Shown piece by piece: positions 1-8,019 of a DNA stretch of 35,942 bases. The stretch comes from Urinicoccus timonensis. Its GTDB lineage: Bacteria; Bacillota; Clostridia; Tissierellales; Peptoniphilaceae. Location: positions 1 through 35,942 of the forward strand of contig NZ_OCTU01000007.1 of assembly GCF_900232945.1 (NCBI RefSeq), read 5' to 3'. A model generated the notes under the pieces. It saw only the letters and a program-made list of their open reading frames with translations. It made no database searches and had not been told where the DNA came from. Every line of letters starts with the position of its first letter. Position 1 is the first letter of the stretch. Made by a program: the position numbers and the translations under genes.

Positions 1-149
1 TCATCGCCATAATTTTTGTAATTGCTAATCCATAGCCTGAGAACGGACTTCTCGATTTGGTATTTCATTACTAAGGCTTGATAACTTGTTTTACCACACA
101 AGTACTCCTCGACGATTTTCTTCTTCAATTCGTAACTGTATTTTGCCAT
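1..149 (-). CDS. IS3-family transposase OrfA, N-terminal 49 residues (cut by window edge)
   Basis: The frame opens with ATG at 149 and runs off the window. The 49 visible residues start MAKYSYELKKKIVEEYL and continue as a basic helix-turn-helix segment with an SYQALVMKYQIEKSVLRLW-like core. This is typical of the DNA-binding OrfA of IS3-family elements, in which OrfA and OrfB make a frameshift-fused DDE transposase. The GGGGG run at 155-159 (minus strand) is the only ribosome-binding sequence and sits inside the hairpin described separately. Whether the element is intact cannot be told. Confidence 0.8.
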   Translation of the reverse strand, partial: MAKYSYELKKKIVEEYLCGKTSYQALVMKYQIEKSVLRLWISNYKNYGD

Positions 150-154
150 TAAAA

Positions 155-196
155 GACCCCCAAAGGTTGGATTTCTTGGTCCAACTTTTGGGGGTC
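155..196 (-). promoter_or_regulatory. Inverted repeat covering the orfA ribosome-binding site
   Basis: A 17-base arm at 155-171 and its near-perfect complement at 180-196 (one G-U type difference) flank an 8-base loop. In a transcript entering from outside the element, the arm nearest orfA contains the GGGGG ribosome-binding run, so it would be paired. This fits the known insertion-sequence strategy of blocking transposase translation from read-through mRNA. The structure is seen directly; the function is inferred. Confidence 0.6.
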
Positions 197-227
197 AGTG
201 CATTGGTAAAGAGGTTTTTAAATACTT

Positions 228-665
228 TTATTTTAATTCTTGCCGGTTTTCATTAAGTAATTTAATGACATCAGACAATTGTACTTGAGTTTGTTCCAAT
301 AATTTATCGGCATAATCCCTAGCCCCTGTTCTGATTTGATTGGATTCCTCGTTAGCTGTATCCATCAACTCTTGTGCCCGAGCATTAGCCTTACGAACTA
401 ATTCATCTTCAGCAACTAATTGGTCTGCTTGAGCCTTAGCTCCTTGAATAATCTTTTCAGCTTCCTTGTGGGCATCTTTAATAATCAAATCCTTATCTTT
501 ACGAATTTGAGTTGCCTCTGTTAACTCCAAGGGTAGGTCTCTACGTAAGTTTTCCAGTATGTCTAGAATTTCCTCTTTTTCCACCATGATTTTACCTGTT
601 AGGGGAATTGTGCTTGAAGTTTCAACGATATCCTCTAAGTCATCTACATATTTTAATACATCCAT
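228..665 (-). CDS. Coiled-coil protein of unknown function, ATP synthase b/DivIVA-like
   Basis: This is a 145-residue, charged, largely alpha-helical protein with no membrane segment. From about residue 50 to the end it is Lys/Glu/Ala/Gln-rich with a heptad-like pattern (AHKEAEKIIQGAKAQADQL), as in the stalk of ATP synthase subunit b or DivIVA-type coiled coils. Genes of this type are often labelled 'ATPase' next to coaD in clostridia. It lies 1 base after coaD and probably shares its transcript; the IS element sits 25 bases beyond its stop. No catalytic motif is visible, so a structural or scaffolding role is only a guess. Confidence 0.75.
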   Translation of the reverse strand: MDVLKYVDDLEDIVETSSTIPLTGKIMVEKEEILDILENLRRDLPLELTEATQIRKDKDLIIKDAHKEAEKIIQGAKAQADQLVAEDELVRKANARAQELMDTANEESNQIRTGARDYADKLLEQTQVQLSDVIKLLNENRQELK

Positions 666-666
666 G

Positions 667-1149
667 TTAGTGCTCCTTTCTCATTTTATTTATTAGCGCC
701 TCTTGGACGATAGGTGGTACATAATCCGATACATCTCCTCCAAATGCTGCGATTTCTTTGGCTAATGAGGAGCTGACATAGACTAAATGATGGGATGAAG
801 GAATAAATAAAGTTTCCACGTAATTTTCTGCACTACGGTTGGCCATGGCTAAAACCCATTCAGCTTCGTAATCCGTTGCACTTCTTAATCCCCGAACAAT
901 GACCTTGCTTCCCTTGCTCTTGGCATAGTCAATTAAAAGCCCTTGAAAGCTATCAATTTCAATATTTTTATCATTTTCAAAGGTTTTTTCCAGTAGGTGC
1001 ATACGTTCTTCTAGGCTAAACAAACTTTTCTTACTCTTGTTTTCTAAAACTGCAACTATCACTTCACCAAAAATATCTCTACTCCGGTAAATAATATCCA
1101 TATGTCCATAAGTAACTGGATCAAAACTGCCTGCATATATTACTTTCAT
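667..1149 (-). CDS. coaD: Phosphopantetheine adenylyltransferase
   Basis: CoaD transfers an adenylyl group from ATP to 4'-phosphopantetheine, giving dephospho-CoA, the fourth step of coenzyme A synthesis. The 160-residue length is standard. The N-terminus has the nucleotidyltransferase fold signature YAGSFDPVTYGHMDI with the T-x-G-H motif, and the C-terminal part has the usual SSSLAKEIAAFGGDVSDYVPP stretch. Its ATG overlaps the stop of rsmD in an ATGA arrangement, indicating translational coupling, and the coiled-coil gene follows at once. The rsmD-coaD pairing is widespread in Bacillota. Confidence 0.97.
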   Translation of the reverse strand: MKVIYAGSFDPVTYGHMDIIYRSRDIFGEVIVAVLENKSKKSLFSLEERMHLLEKTFENDKNIEIDSFQGLLIDYAKSKGSKVIVRGLRSATDYEAEWVLAMANRSAENYVETLFIPSSHHLVYVSSSLAKEIAAFGGDVSDYVPPIVQEALINKMRKEH

Positions 1150-1682
1150 CTTTTACTCCATTTTACGATATCAACCCATTTAGAACCATACTTACGAGAT
1201 TTCAAACAATCAAAGCCCTGGGGCAAGTCAATTTCATGGTTTCTTTCACACATAATCCTTGCTTCAGGATTGAGAAGATCTCGGTCTACTAAGTGATTTA
1301 AAACTTTTCCATATGCTTCTAAATCTTGATAGGGTGGATCTAAAAAGACTAGATCGAATTTCTCTTTGGTCTTGTTTAGAGCAGTATATACATCACCACT
1401 ATACATAGTATAGCTCTTTAGATTAACTTTTTCAATATTATCCTTTAAAGTAGTCAAGGTTTTGTGATTATTTTCGCAAAACAAGACATAGCTGGCACCC
1501 CGACTTAAGGCTTCCAAGCCCAAAGCTCCTGTCCCGGCAAAGGCATCCAGGACCTTTAAGTCTCGAAGGTTCCCTAGTAGGTTAAACATATTTTCTTTAA
1601 CCCGGTCTTCAGTAGGACGGGTGTCTAGTGATTTGGGTGCATTTAGTTTTAAGCCCCGTTTACTTCCTGAAATAATCCGCAT
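1146..1682 (-). CDS. rsmD: 16S rRNA (guanine(966)-N(2))-methyltransferase RsmD
   Basis: RsmD methylates G966 of 16S rRNA (E. coli numbering) using S-adenosylmethionine during 30S assembly. The 178 residues begin MRIISGSKRG. A SAM-binding motif LDAFAGTGALGLEALSRGA is near residue 45, and the catalytic DPPY motif is in LVFLDPPYQD near residue 117. The start is the ATG at 1682, preceded by a GGAGG-type site. It lies 17 bases after recG and overlaps coaD by four bases, so recG-rsmD-coaD is likely one transcript. Confidence 0.95.
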   Translation of the reverse strand: MRIISGSKRGLKLNAPKSLDTRPTEDRVKENMFNLLGNLRDLKVLDAFAGTGALGLEALSRGASYVLFCENNHKTLTTLKDNIEKVNLKSYTMYSGDVYTALNKTKEKFDLVFLDPPYQDLEAYGKVLNHLVDRDLLNPEARIMCERNHEIDLPQGFDCLKSRKYGSKWVDIVKWSKR

Positions 1683-1699
1683 GTATCCTCCCTCTTAGC

Positions 1700-3718
1700 T
1701 TAGGTTCTGGAAATTAGAGCTTCTTTTCTTTGAATCTCTCTTTCCAAGGCAGTATCTTTTACTTGGTCCCACTTGTAGCGGTGGAAAAATCTTCGTGCCT
1801 CTACTTGGGCTTCTTTAAAAATGGGATAGTCCCTCAAGATATCCCCTATGAAGAAACTGGAGGCTCCACTTTGCTTTGTGCCAAAGAAATCTCCTGCACC
1901 TCGCAAGCTCAAATCTTTTTCAGCAATAAGAAGTCCATTGGTGGTTTCTTGCATGATTCCCATTCGCTCCCAGGATTTTTCACTGTCACTGGAATTATAA
2001 AGGATACAATAAGACTGGTAACTTCCTCGGCCTACCCGCCCCCTTAGTTGATGGAGCTGAGCCAAACCAAATTGCTGGGCATCATAAATCAGCATGACAT
2101 TGGCATTGGGTACATTAACCCCTACCTCAATGACGGTGGTACTCACTAAAAGGTCAATTTTATGTTGGTAAAAATCTTCCATAATGCTTTCTTTTTCGCT
2201 GGAAGAAAGCTGCCCATGCATAAGAGAAACTCGAAAAGGTTTAAATTCTTCTTTCAGTTCCTGGTAGGTCTTAATGGCTGACTCTAAGTCCAACTGGTGG
2301 TTTTCTTCAATCAAAGGAGTCACCACATAGGCTTGTCTCCCCTCTCTCAATTGGGCCCTTGTAAAATCCAGGGCCTTTTGTAAGTCGCTTTTAGACACGG
2401 ATGTTGTTTGGACAGGCTTTCTTCCTGGGGGCATGGTGTCAATAAAAGAGACATCTAAGTCCCCATAACTGGCCATAGCATAAGTCCTAGGTATGGGTGT
2501 AGCTGTCATAACTAGAGAGTGCACAGCTTTTGCTTTTTCTAAGAGCTTTTCTCTTTGGCTGACTCCAAAACGGTGCTGTTCATCGGTTATAACCAGCCCC
2601 AGTTTCTTAAATATGACATCGTCTTGAATTAAAGCGTGTGTCCCTAAAAGGATGTCAATTTTTCCAGCCTTTAAATCCTCCAGTATTTCTTCTCGGTCCT
2701 TGGCTTTTGTCTTTCCTGTTAATAGGGCTACCCGATAAGAAAAGGGCTTAAAAAAATCCAAGGCTGACTGGTAGTGCTGGCTAGCTAAAATTTCTGTTGG
2801 CGCCATCATGGCGCATTGGTAACCATTTTCAATGCAAAAAGCCATGGCTACCATGGCCACCATAGTTTTTCCGCTTCCTACATCTCCTTGAAGGAGGCGT
2901 CTCATTGCCCTGCCGTCAGTCAGACTTCCTATAATTTCACTTAAGCTTCTATCCTGGCCTGGAGTCAAGGGAAAGGGAATTTCTTTTAAAATTTTCTCCA
3001 TATCTATTTTTTTCATGGGCAGGCCCTCTTGGGATGTGTCATATCCCTGCCGGTAAAAAACCGAAAGTTGTAAGATAAAAAATTCTTCAAAGACCATCCT
3101 CTTCTTGGCCTCTAAAAGTCTTTCGTAGCTTGTGGGTTGGTGAATTTCTTTTAAGCTGGAAGCCCTAGATAAAAGGGAGTATTTAAGGCGTACTGGTTTT
3201 GGAATTACCTCCTCTAAGTCATGAAGTTCAGGTAAAACCCTTTGGATTAGTTGTTCAAATTCAAATTGTTTGAGACCTTTTTGCTGGGGATAGATGGGGC
3301 GGATTCCCTGAACTTTTTTAAATTCCCAGAGGCTGTAAACTCTGGGGTTGGCCATTTGATAGCGACCTCGAAAAACCTTTAGGTCCCCATATAGATAGTA
3401 GTTGGTCCCCTCTTTAATTTTTCCCATTAAATAGCCTTGGGAAAAAAAGGCTATCTCTGCCTGGGTTTGCTCTTGGTCCACAACCATTAATTTCCACATC
3501 TGCCGATTCACAGAATACTTGGACCGGGCCTCTACCCTTACCAGGATTCTCTCTCCCAGTTGGCCATCTTGAAAGAGTTGGGGCCTGGATAAGTCTTCAT
3601 AGTCTCTTGGAAAATAATACAAAAGATCAAGAATTGATTCAATGCGTATTTTTTTAAATTTTTCTTTTCGCTTTTCTCCAACTCCCTTGATTTGCGAGAT
3701 TGGTCCCTCTAAGTTCAT
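1700..3718 (-). CDS. recG: ATP-dependent DNA helicase RecG
   Basis: RecG is a monomeric superfamily 2 helicase that remodels stalled forks and Holliday junctions. The 672-residue length is usual. Visible features are the N-terminal wedge/OB region (roughly 1-230), Walker A GDVGSGKT at 278-285, the DEQH box at 379-382, TATPIPRT at 405-412, and the late helicase motif with RGRVGRG plus the C-terminal FFGTKQSG region typical of RecG. The ATG at 3718 follows a GGAGGG site. A hairpin lies between it and the upstream fakA-like gene. This is a housekeeping gene with nothing unusual in it. Confidence 0.97.
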   Translation of the reverse strand: MNLEGPISQIKGVGEKRKEKFKKIRIESILDLLYYFPRDYEDLSRPQLFQDGQLGERILVRVEARSKYSVNRQMWKLMVVDQEQTQAEIAFFSQGYLMGKIKEGTNYYLYGDLKVFRGRYQMANPRVYSLWEFKKVQGIRPIYPQQKGLKQFEFEQLIQRVLPELHDLEEVIPKPVRLKYSLLSRASSLKEIHQPTSYERLLEAKKRMVFEEFFILQLSVFYRQGYDTSQEGLPMKKIDMEKILKEIPFPLTPGQDRSLSEIIGSLTDGRAMRRLLQGDVGSGKTMVAMVAMAFCIENGYQCAMMAPTEILASQHYQSALDFFKPFSYRVALLTGKTKAKDREEILEDLKAGKIDILLGTHALIQDDVIFKKLGLVITDEQHRFGVSQREKLLEKAKAVHSLVMTATPIPRTYAMASYGDLDVSFIDTMPPGRKPVQTTSVSKSDLQKALDFTRAQLREGRQAYVVTPLIEENHQLDLESAIKTYQELKEEFKPFRVSLMHGQLSSSEKESIMEDFYQHKIDLLVSTTVIEVGVNVPNANVMLIYDAQQFGLAQLHQLRGRVGRGSYQSYCILYNSSDSEKSWERMGIMQETTNGLLIAEKDLSLRGAGDFFGTKQSGASSFFIGDILRDYPIFKEAQVEARRFFHRYKWDQVKDTALEREIQRKEALISRT

Positions 3719-3735
3719 TTTCCCTCCATAATAAC

Positions 3736-3762
3736 AAACCTAGGACACAAGATCCTAGGTTT
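3736..3762 (-). terminator. Possible weak terminator between the FakA-like gene and recG
   Basis: A perfect 10-base inverted repeat (AAACCTAGGA at 3736-3745 with its complement at 3753-3762) has a 7-base loop. On the minus strand it is followed by TTTGTTATT, a poor U-run. It may attenuate rather than end transcription into recG. Confidence 0.45.
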
Positions 3763-3769
3763 CATTTCT

Positions 3770-5419
3770 CTATTCGATGGATACCAAATAATAGTACAGG
3801 GGTTGCCCTCCAGGAATAATATCTACATCCAAATCTTCAAACTCTTCTTCAAGTTTGGCTTTTAAGTCTTCAGCATCCTGGATATCTACATCTTCTCCAT
3901 AATAGATGGTAACCATATAGGCATCATCAAAGGCCATGTCCCGAATCAATTGGATAGTTGTCTCTTCTAGGTCGTCTCCAAAACTTGTAATTTCTTTTTC
4001 ATAAAGACCGATAAAATTACCTTTTTTAATTTCTTGATTCTTTATGGTGGTGTCTCGAACCGCATAGGTTACAGATCCAGACCGAATTTCTTGGATGGCC
4101 TGAGTCATAGCTTCTTCCACTTCATGGGGATCGGATTCTTCATTAAAGGCCAGCATAGCGGCAATTCCTTGGGGCACAGTTTTGCTGGGAATAACACGAA
4201 CATCTTTTTCGCTAATTTCAGCAGCTTGTTCCGCAGCCATTATAATATTTGAATTATTGGGCAAAAGATAAATGGTCTTTGCTGGTATAGCTTGGATTGA
4301 CTTGACAAAATCTTGGGTACTGGGGTTCATAGTTTGACCACCAAAGATAACTTGGTCTACTTGAATTTCCTTGAATATTTCAGATAGGCCCTCTCCCATG
4401 GATACAGCCACAAAACCATAGTCCTTATCCTTTTGTTGGGGACTTTCTACTTGCTGGCTACGCATTTCCTCCAGCTCATCTTTTAAGAGAACTTCTTCAT
4501 GTTGGAAACGCATGTTGTCTATTTTTATATCCTTTAATTGGCCCAACTCTACAGCATATTCCAAGGCCTTTCCAGGATGGTTGGTGTGGATATGAGTTTT
4601 AATTATCCCTTCTCCCCCTACCACTAATAGACAGTCTCCTAGAGGTTTCAATTTATTTCGAAAACCATCCACGTCATTGGATTCTGTTTGAATCATAAAT
4701 TCTGTACAATAACCAAATTGAATATCATCAGTGGAGATTTTTTCCCGACTGGATACCTTTTGACTTGGAAGATCTTTAGCTTCTTCTCCAGTCAAGGATT
4801 GGACTCCCTGGCCTTTTAAGGCTAAATAAGCCCCTTCTAAAATATAAATAAGTCCTTGGCCTCCGGCGTCTACAACCTTGGCTTCTTTTAAAACTGGAAG
4901 AAGATTTGGTGTATTTGCCAAAGATTTTTTACCTGCTTCTAAAACTTCGCCTAAAAAAAGCAAGATATCTGTTGATTCCTTCTTGCTAAATCGATTTGCA
5001 AATTCAGCTGTTTCTCTTCCTACGGTGAGGATGGTCCCTTCTGTGGGTTTCATCACTGCATTATAGGTGGTTTTAGATGCCTGGGTCAGGACATGAGCAA
5101 CTTCTGCTGGTGTAAAGTCTTTAAGATCAGCTAAGCCCTCTGCTAAGCCCCTAAAATATTGAGATAGGATAACACCTGAATTCCCCCGGGCTCCCATTAA
5201 GGATCCTCTGGCAGTATCTTTTGCAAGTTTGCCTAGGTCATTTTCGACTGAACGTTTAACCTCTTCCAAGGCACTTTTGATGGTCAAGGACATATTGGTT
5301 CCTGTGTCTCCATCCGGTACGGGAAAAACATTTAATGCATTTACTTCTTCTTTGTGGTTTAGAAGGTTATTTACACTGGACTGTAAAACTTCTATAAATT
5401 TATTTTTCTCAATCCTCAT
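3770..5419 (-). CDS. fakA: DAK2-domain fatty acid kinase catalytic subunit (FakA/YloV type)
   Basis: FakA-type proteins use ATP to phosphorylate fatty acids held by a FakB (DegV) partner, feeding exogenous fatty acids into phospholipid synthesis. The 549 residues match the family length. The DAK2 kinase domain is N-terminal, with the metal/nucleotide motif NVFPVPDGDTGTNM at 30-43 and ARGNSGVILSQYFRG near 77-91. A middle and a C-terminal domain follow and end in PGGQPLYYYLVSIE. The Asp23 gene is immediately upstream, the standard yloU-yloV pair of Bacillota. No FakB gene is in the window. Confidence 0.9.
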   Translation of the reverse strand: MRIEKNKFIEVLQSSVNNLLNHKEEVNALNVFPVPDGDTGTNMSLTIKSALEEVKRSVENDLGKLAKDTARGSLMGARGNSGVILSQYFRGLAEGLADLKDFTPAEVAHVLTQASKTTYNAVMKPTEGTILTVGRETAEFANRFSKKESTDILLFLGEVLEAGKKSLANTPNLLPVLKEAKVVDAGGQGLIYILEGAYLALKGQGVQSLTGEEAKDLPSQKVSSREKISTDDIQFGYCTEFMIQTESNDVDGFRNKLKPLGDCLLVVGGEGIIKTHIHTNHPGKALEYAVELGQLKDIKIDNMRFQHEEVLLKDELEEMRSQQVESPQQKDKDYGFVAVSMGEGLSEIFKEIQVDQVIFGGQTMNPSTQDFVKSIQAIPAKTIYLLPNNSNIIMAAEQAAEISEKDVRVIPSKTVPQGIAAMLAFNEESDPHEVEEAMTQAIQEIRSGSVTYAVRDTTIKNQEIKKGNFIGLYEKEITSFGDDLEETTIQLIRDMAFDDAYMVTIYYGEDVDIQDAEDLKAKLEEEFEDLDVDIIPGGQPLYYYLVSIE

Positions 5420-5434
5420 TCTTTGTGCTACCTC

Positions 5435-5788
5435 CTAGTCCATCCGAATTCCTTCGACAAGGATCTCTACATTATCTACAGTAAGACCTGTCATTTGTTC
5501 TACATTAAAACGTACCCGATCAATAATATTTTCACCTACAGTTGAGATTCGGACGCCATATTCTAAGATAACATGTAACTTTATATTAATTGATGTTTCA
5601 TCTACATCAACTTCAATTCCCTTAGAGAGGTTTTCAAAACGAAGTAGTTGGAAAATTCCATCTGCAGCATTTTTGGAAGCCATTCCTACAATACCATAAC
5701 TTTCCATGGCTGAAACTCCAGCGATTTGCGCCAATACGGCAGGTTCTATTTGTATGGTACCCAGGTTTGTATTTATGGTTGTTGGCAT
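5435..5788 (-). CDS. Asp23/Gls24 family protein (YloU-like)
   Basis: This 117-residue protein opens MPTTINTNLGTIQIEPAVL and shows the Asp23 family core (IAGVSAMESYGIVGMASK, then VDVDETSINIKLHVILEYGVRI). Asp23-family proteins are small alpha/beta proteins linked to the envelope stress response and membrane anchoring in Gram-positives; the exact role of the YloU branch is not settled. It starts with ATG at 5788 behind AAGGAGG and precedes the FakA-like gene by 15 bases. A sigma-A-like promoter is visible upstream. Confidence 0.9.
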   Translation of the reverse strand: MPTTINTNLGTIQIEPAVLAQIAGVSAMESYGIVGMASKNAADGIFQLLRFENLSKGIEVDVDETSINIKLHVILEYGVRISTVGENIIDRVRFNVEQMTGLTVDNVEILVEGIRMD

Positions 5789-5815
5789 ATCTATCCTCCT
5801 TGATTTAATACCTCT

Positions 5816-5844
5816 ATTTTACATGAGCTTGAGGTTTTTGACAA
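5816..5844 (-). promoter_or_regulatory. Sigma-A-like promoter for asp23-fakA
   Basis: On the minus strand TTGTCA (5844-5839) and TAAAAT (5821-5816) are separated by 17 bases. They lie between the terminator of the ABC genes and the asp23 ribosome-binding site. Confidence 0.55.
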
Positions 5845-5850
5845 GTTTTC

Positions 5851-5883
5851 CATAAAAAAGGGGTTGGTCAGCCAACCCTCTTT
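5851..5883 (-). terminator. Intrinsic terminator after the ABC-2 permease
   Basis: The stem GGGTTGG/CCAACCC (5861-5867 with 5872-5878) has a 4-base loop. It is followed on the minus strand by C and a run of six T. It begins just past the permease stop. Confidence 0.85.
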
Positions 5884-6696
5884 TTAATATTTCAATTCTT
5901 TTGCATTATAAATTAAATATCCAAAAACTAAGCCCAGGACAAAGACAAGTCCACCGGCAACTAGAGAAATAAGACTAAAACTTCCTTGAACCACAGAAAT
6001 TCCCTTAAAACCTTCTAGAATAAAATAGCCAGCTGCTTCTAATCCAACAAACATCTTTAACAGAATAATAATCAGAGCCGACAAAAGGACAATTAAAACA
6101 CAAGCTCCCTCATCTGCTTGTTGGCTATTAAAGAGAGAGGAAAGAAACATCCCTAAGCCTAGATAAACCAAACCGATAACAAAGACACTTAAGAAGGTCT
6201 TTAGAACTCCAAGTAAAAGGTCTGCCTTTCTAAGAGTGGTTGGTTGTAAAATAAGACTTAAGCCAAAGGTAATGGCTGCAAAACATAGGCAGAATAAGAA
6301 AAATAAAATGAAGTTTGCTAAAAACTTTTGCCAATAAATTTCATCCCGGCTTACAGGGTTTGCATAGATGTATTCAATATCCCCTGTTCCTTGTTCCTTG
6401 GCTAAACTTCTGGCTCCTAGCTGCATTGCAAAAATAGCCACTAGACCTGCAATAAATTGGAAAATAAATCCAATGTATTGGGTTAAGTCGGTATAGTCAA
6501 TCTCAGGATCTAGATTAAAGACACTTTGCATGGTGGGGCTCAAACTTCCAATAAAGCTATCAAAAATCCCCTTGGTGCTTGGATCCAACATAAATTGATA
6601 AAAAGCCATGCTCAAACCGGTTAAAATTGACAAGACAATGAGCCAGGCAAAAAATTTACCGATATTTGATTTAAATTCCATTCCAAATATACTCAT
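5884..6696 (-). CDS. ABC-2 type transporter permease
   Basis: This 270-residue integral membrane protein has about six hydrophobic segments (near 14-32, 72-92, 125-150, 160-188, 198-222 and 240-262). An extracytoplasmic stretch follows the first, and an amphipathic segment EQGTGDIEYIYANPVSRDEIYWQKF lies between the second and third. That segment is typical of ABC-2 (NosY/BcrB-like) permeases. The substrate is unknown. It overlaps the upstream ABC 'ATPase' gene by ATGA, so the two should be coupled and form one complex. The permease looks ordinary; its partner does not. Confidence 0.85.
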   Translation of the reverse strand: MSIFGMEFKSNIGKFFAWLIVLSILTGLSMAFYQFMLDPSTKGIFDSFIGSLSPTMQSVFNLDPEIDYTDLTQYIGFIFQFIAGLVAIFAMQLGARSLAKEQGTGDIEYIYANPVSRDEIYWQKFLANFILFFLFCLCFAAITFGLSLILQPTTLRKADLLLGVLKTFLSVFVIGLVYLGLGMFLSSLFNSQQADEGACVLIVLLSALIIILLKMFVGLEAAGYFILEGFKGISVVQGSFSLISLVAGGLVFVLGLVFGYLIYNAKELKY

Positions 6697-7859
6697 TGAT
6701 TAAACCCTCCCTTATCATTTCCATTTTCCAGTTGATTCAATAGGTCATTTTTATCAATGACTTTCGTATCCTCTACCTGGTTTTCTTCTCTATCTTGGTC
6801 TACAAGGTTGATCTTTTCTATCTCCTTGCTTTCTGTAAAATCGCCATTATCTTCCCCGAAGAAAATCTCATCTGGACTCTTTTCTTCTGACAAGTCTGCT
6901 TCTAAATTCTCTTCTTCTACTTTTTCTTGAACTTCTTGATCTTGTTTAGATGGGGAAACTTCTTGCCTATAGTCCATATTCCCTTGGGGACCATAATAGG
7001 CGTCAATCTTATCTTGCAAAAGAGCATCCTCTAAATTAAAGTCTTCAATACCTTGTTGGTATAAAAGATTTGTCAAATCCGGCAAATAGCCATCATAATA
7101 AAAAGTCGCCTCTGTGTAGTTCCGGTCCACAGGTCTTGCACCGATTCTGAAGAATTCTTCCTTCCTAAGTTTTGCAGAATAAACCCTAAGAAGCTTATCC
7201 TTACTTTCTTTGTCTTTTAAATACTCAATGTCTCGAATTCGCCCTTCGTGCAAATAAGCTACCCGATCACTATATCTTTGGGCAATAGATAGGTCGTCAC
7301 TCAAGAATAAGATGGTTAAATTTTCACTTTTTTGCAATTCTTTTAACTTATTTAAAAAGTTTTGACAATCCACTGGATTCATTCCTCGGGTTGCATCTTG
7401 GACAATCAAAACTCTAGGATGGACGAGTAAAGCATTGACAATTGATGTCATCCTTCTTTCTCTTGCATCCATATTAGCAACCTTTGGGTTGTCTTGACAA
7501 TCAAAAGAATCCATTAACTCATCATAGTCCTCTGGCATTTCTAGTTCATGAAAATTTAAAGTCTTTTTAAAAATTGTCTTTCTTTTTAAGTTTTCCGGGA
7601 ACAAGGCTTCTTTAGAAATAAAGGATGTATAGCTCTTGACATCCTTGCTTTGCTTGTTGACATCAAAATTATAGATTGATGCATGACCACTAGATGGCTT
7701 TTTAAAATTAAAAAGGATTTTAGCAAGAGCATCTTTTGCTTCTTCTTCCATGCTTAAGATAGAAAAAAATTCCCCTTCCAATACTTCTAAATTTACCTGG
7801 TCTAATATTCTCTTTCGCCCACTTCGTTTCGTTATATCGTTGATAACAATGGCGCCCAT
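6693..7859 (-). CDS. ABC transporter nucleotide-binding-domain homologue with degenerate motifs and acidic tail
   Basis: Residues 3-235 can be aligned along an ABC ATPase of the BcrA/DUF4162 type (ILDQVNLEVLEGEFFSIL, later DRVAYLHEGRI), but the catalytic motifs are gone. The Walker A slot (36-44) reads SMEEEAKDA, keeping only a Lys. The signature slot (129-136) reads NMDARERR instead of LSGG-x-x-RR. Walker B (150-157) reads VLIVQDAT, with Gln for Asp and Asp for Glu. The switch histidine is Asp188. Residues 236-290 resemble a C-terminal accessory domain. Residues 297-388 form a very acidic, probably disordered tail. The frame is intact and the coupling to the permease (ATGA) is kept, so it reads as a maintained protein, not a pseudogene. 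Regulatory or pseudo-enzyme status is inference. Confidence 0.8.
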   Translation of the reverse strand: MGAIVINDITKRSGRKRILDQVNLEVLEGEFFSILSMEEEAKDALAKILFNFKKPSSGHASIYNFDVNKQSKDVKSYTSFISKEALFPENLKRKTIFKKTLNFHELEMPEDYDELMDSFDCQDNPKVANMDARERRMTSIVNALLVHPRVLIVQDATRGMNPVDCQNFLNKLKELQKSENLTILFLSDDLSIAQRYSDRVAYLHEGRIRDIEYLKDKESKDKLLRVYSAKLRKEEFFRIGARPVDRNYTEATFYYDGYLPDLTNLLYQQGIEDFNLEDALLQDKIDAYYGPQGNMDYRQEVSPSKQDQEVQEKVEEENLEADLSEEKSPDEIFFGEDNGDFTESKEIEKINLVDQDREENQVEDTKVIDKNDLLNQLENGNDKGGFNQ

Positions 7860-7935
7860 ATTTTCACCTCATTTATTAATTTCTTCCTTAAGTTTATCAC
7901 AAATACAAACCTTTGGATAGTAATAGCTATCTAAT

Positions 7936-7996
7936 ATTATACCCCATTTTCATTTATTTTTTCATATTTTATTCTTTTGCTAATATATAGTATAAT
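7936..7996. promoter_or_regulatory. Divergent promoter region between the ABC pair and ychF
   Basis: Two perfect TATAAT boxes are present, one on minus (7941-7936, toward the ABC genes) and one on plus (7991-7996, toward ychF). Good -35 matches are lacking at both (an ATGAAA-like and a TTTATT-like hexamer). The ychF ribosome-binding site AGGAGG is at 8009-8014. Confidence 0.5.
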
Positions 7997-8019
7997 ACAT
8001 AGAGTTAGAGGAGGAGACT

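Larger units (their letters stand above)
1..202 (-). mobile_element. IS3-family (IS150-like) insertion sequence, left end only
   Basis: Read on the minus strand, the element begins with TGCACTGACCCCCAAAAG at about position 202, resembling the TGTACTG...GTTGGA type ends of the IS150 group. It then carries an inverted repeat (155-171 against 180-196) and the start of orfA at 149. The rest, including orfB and the right end, lies outside the window, so a target duplication cannot be checked. The boundary is inferred from the end motif, not from two compared copies. Confidence 0.75.
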
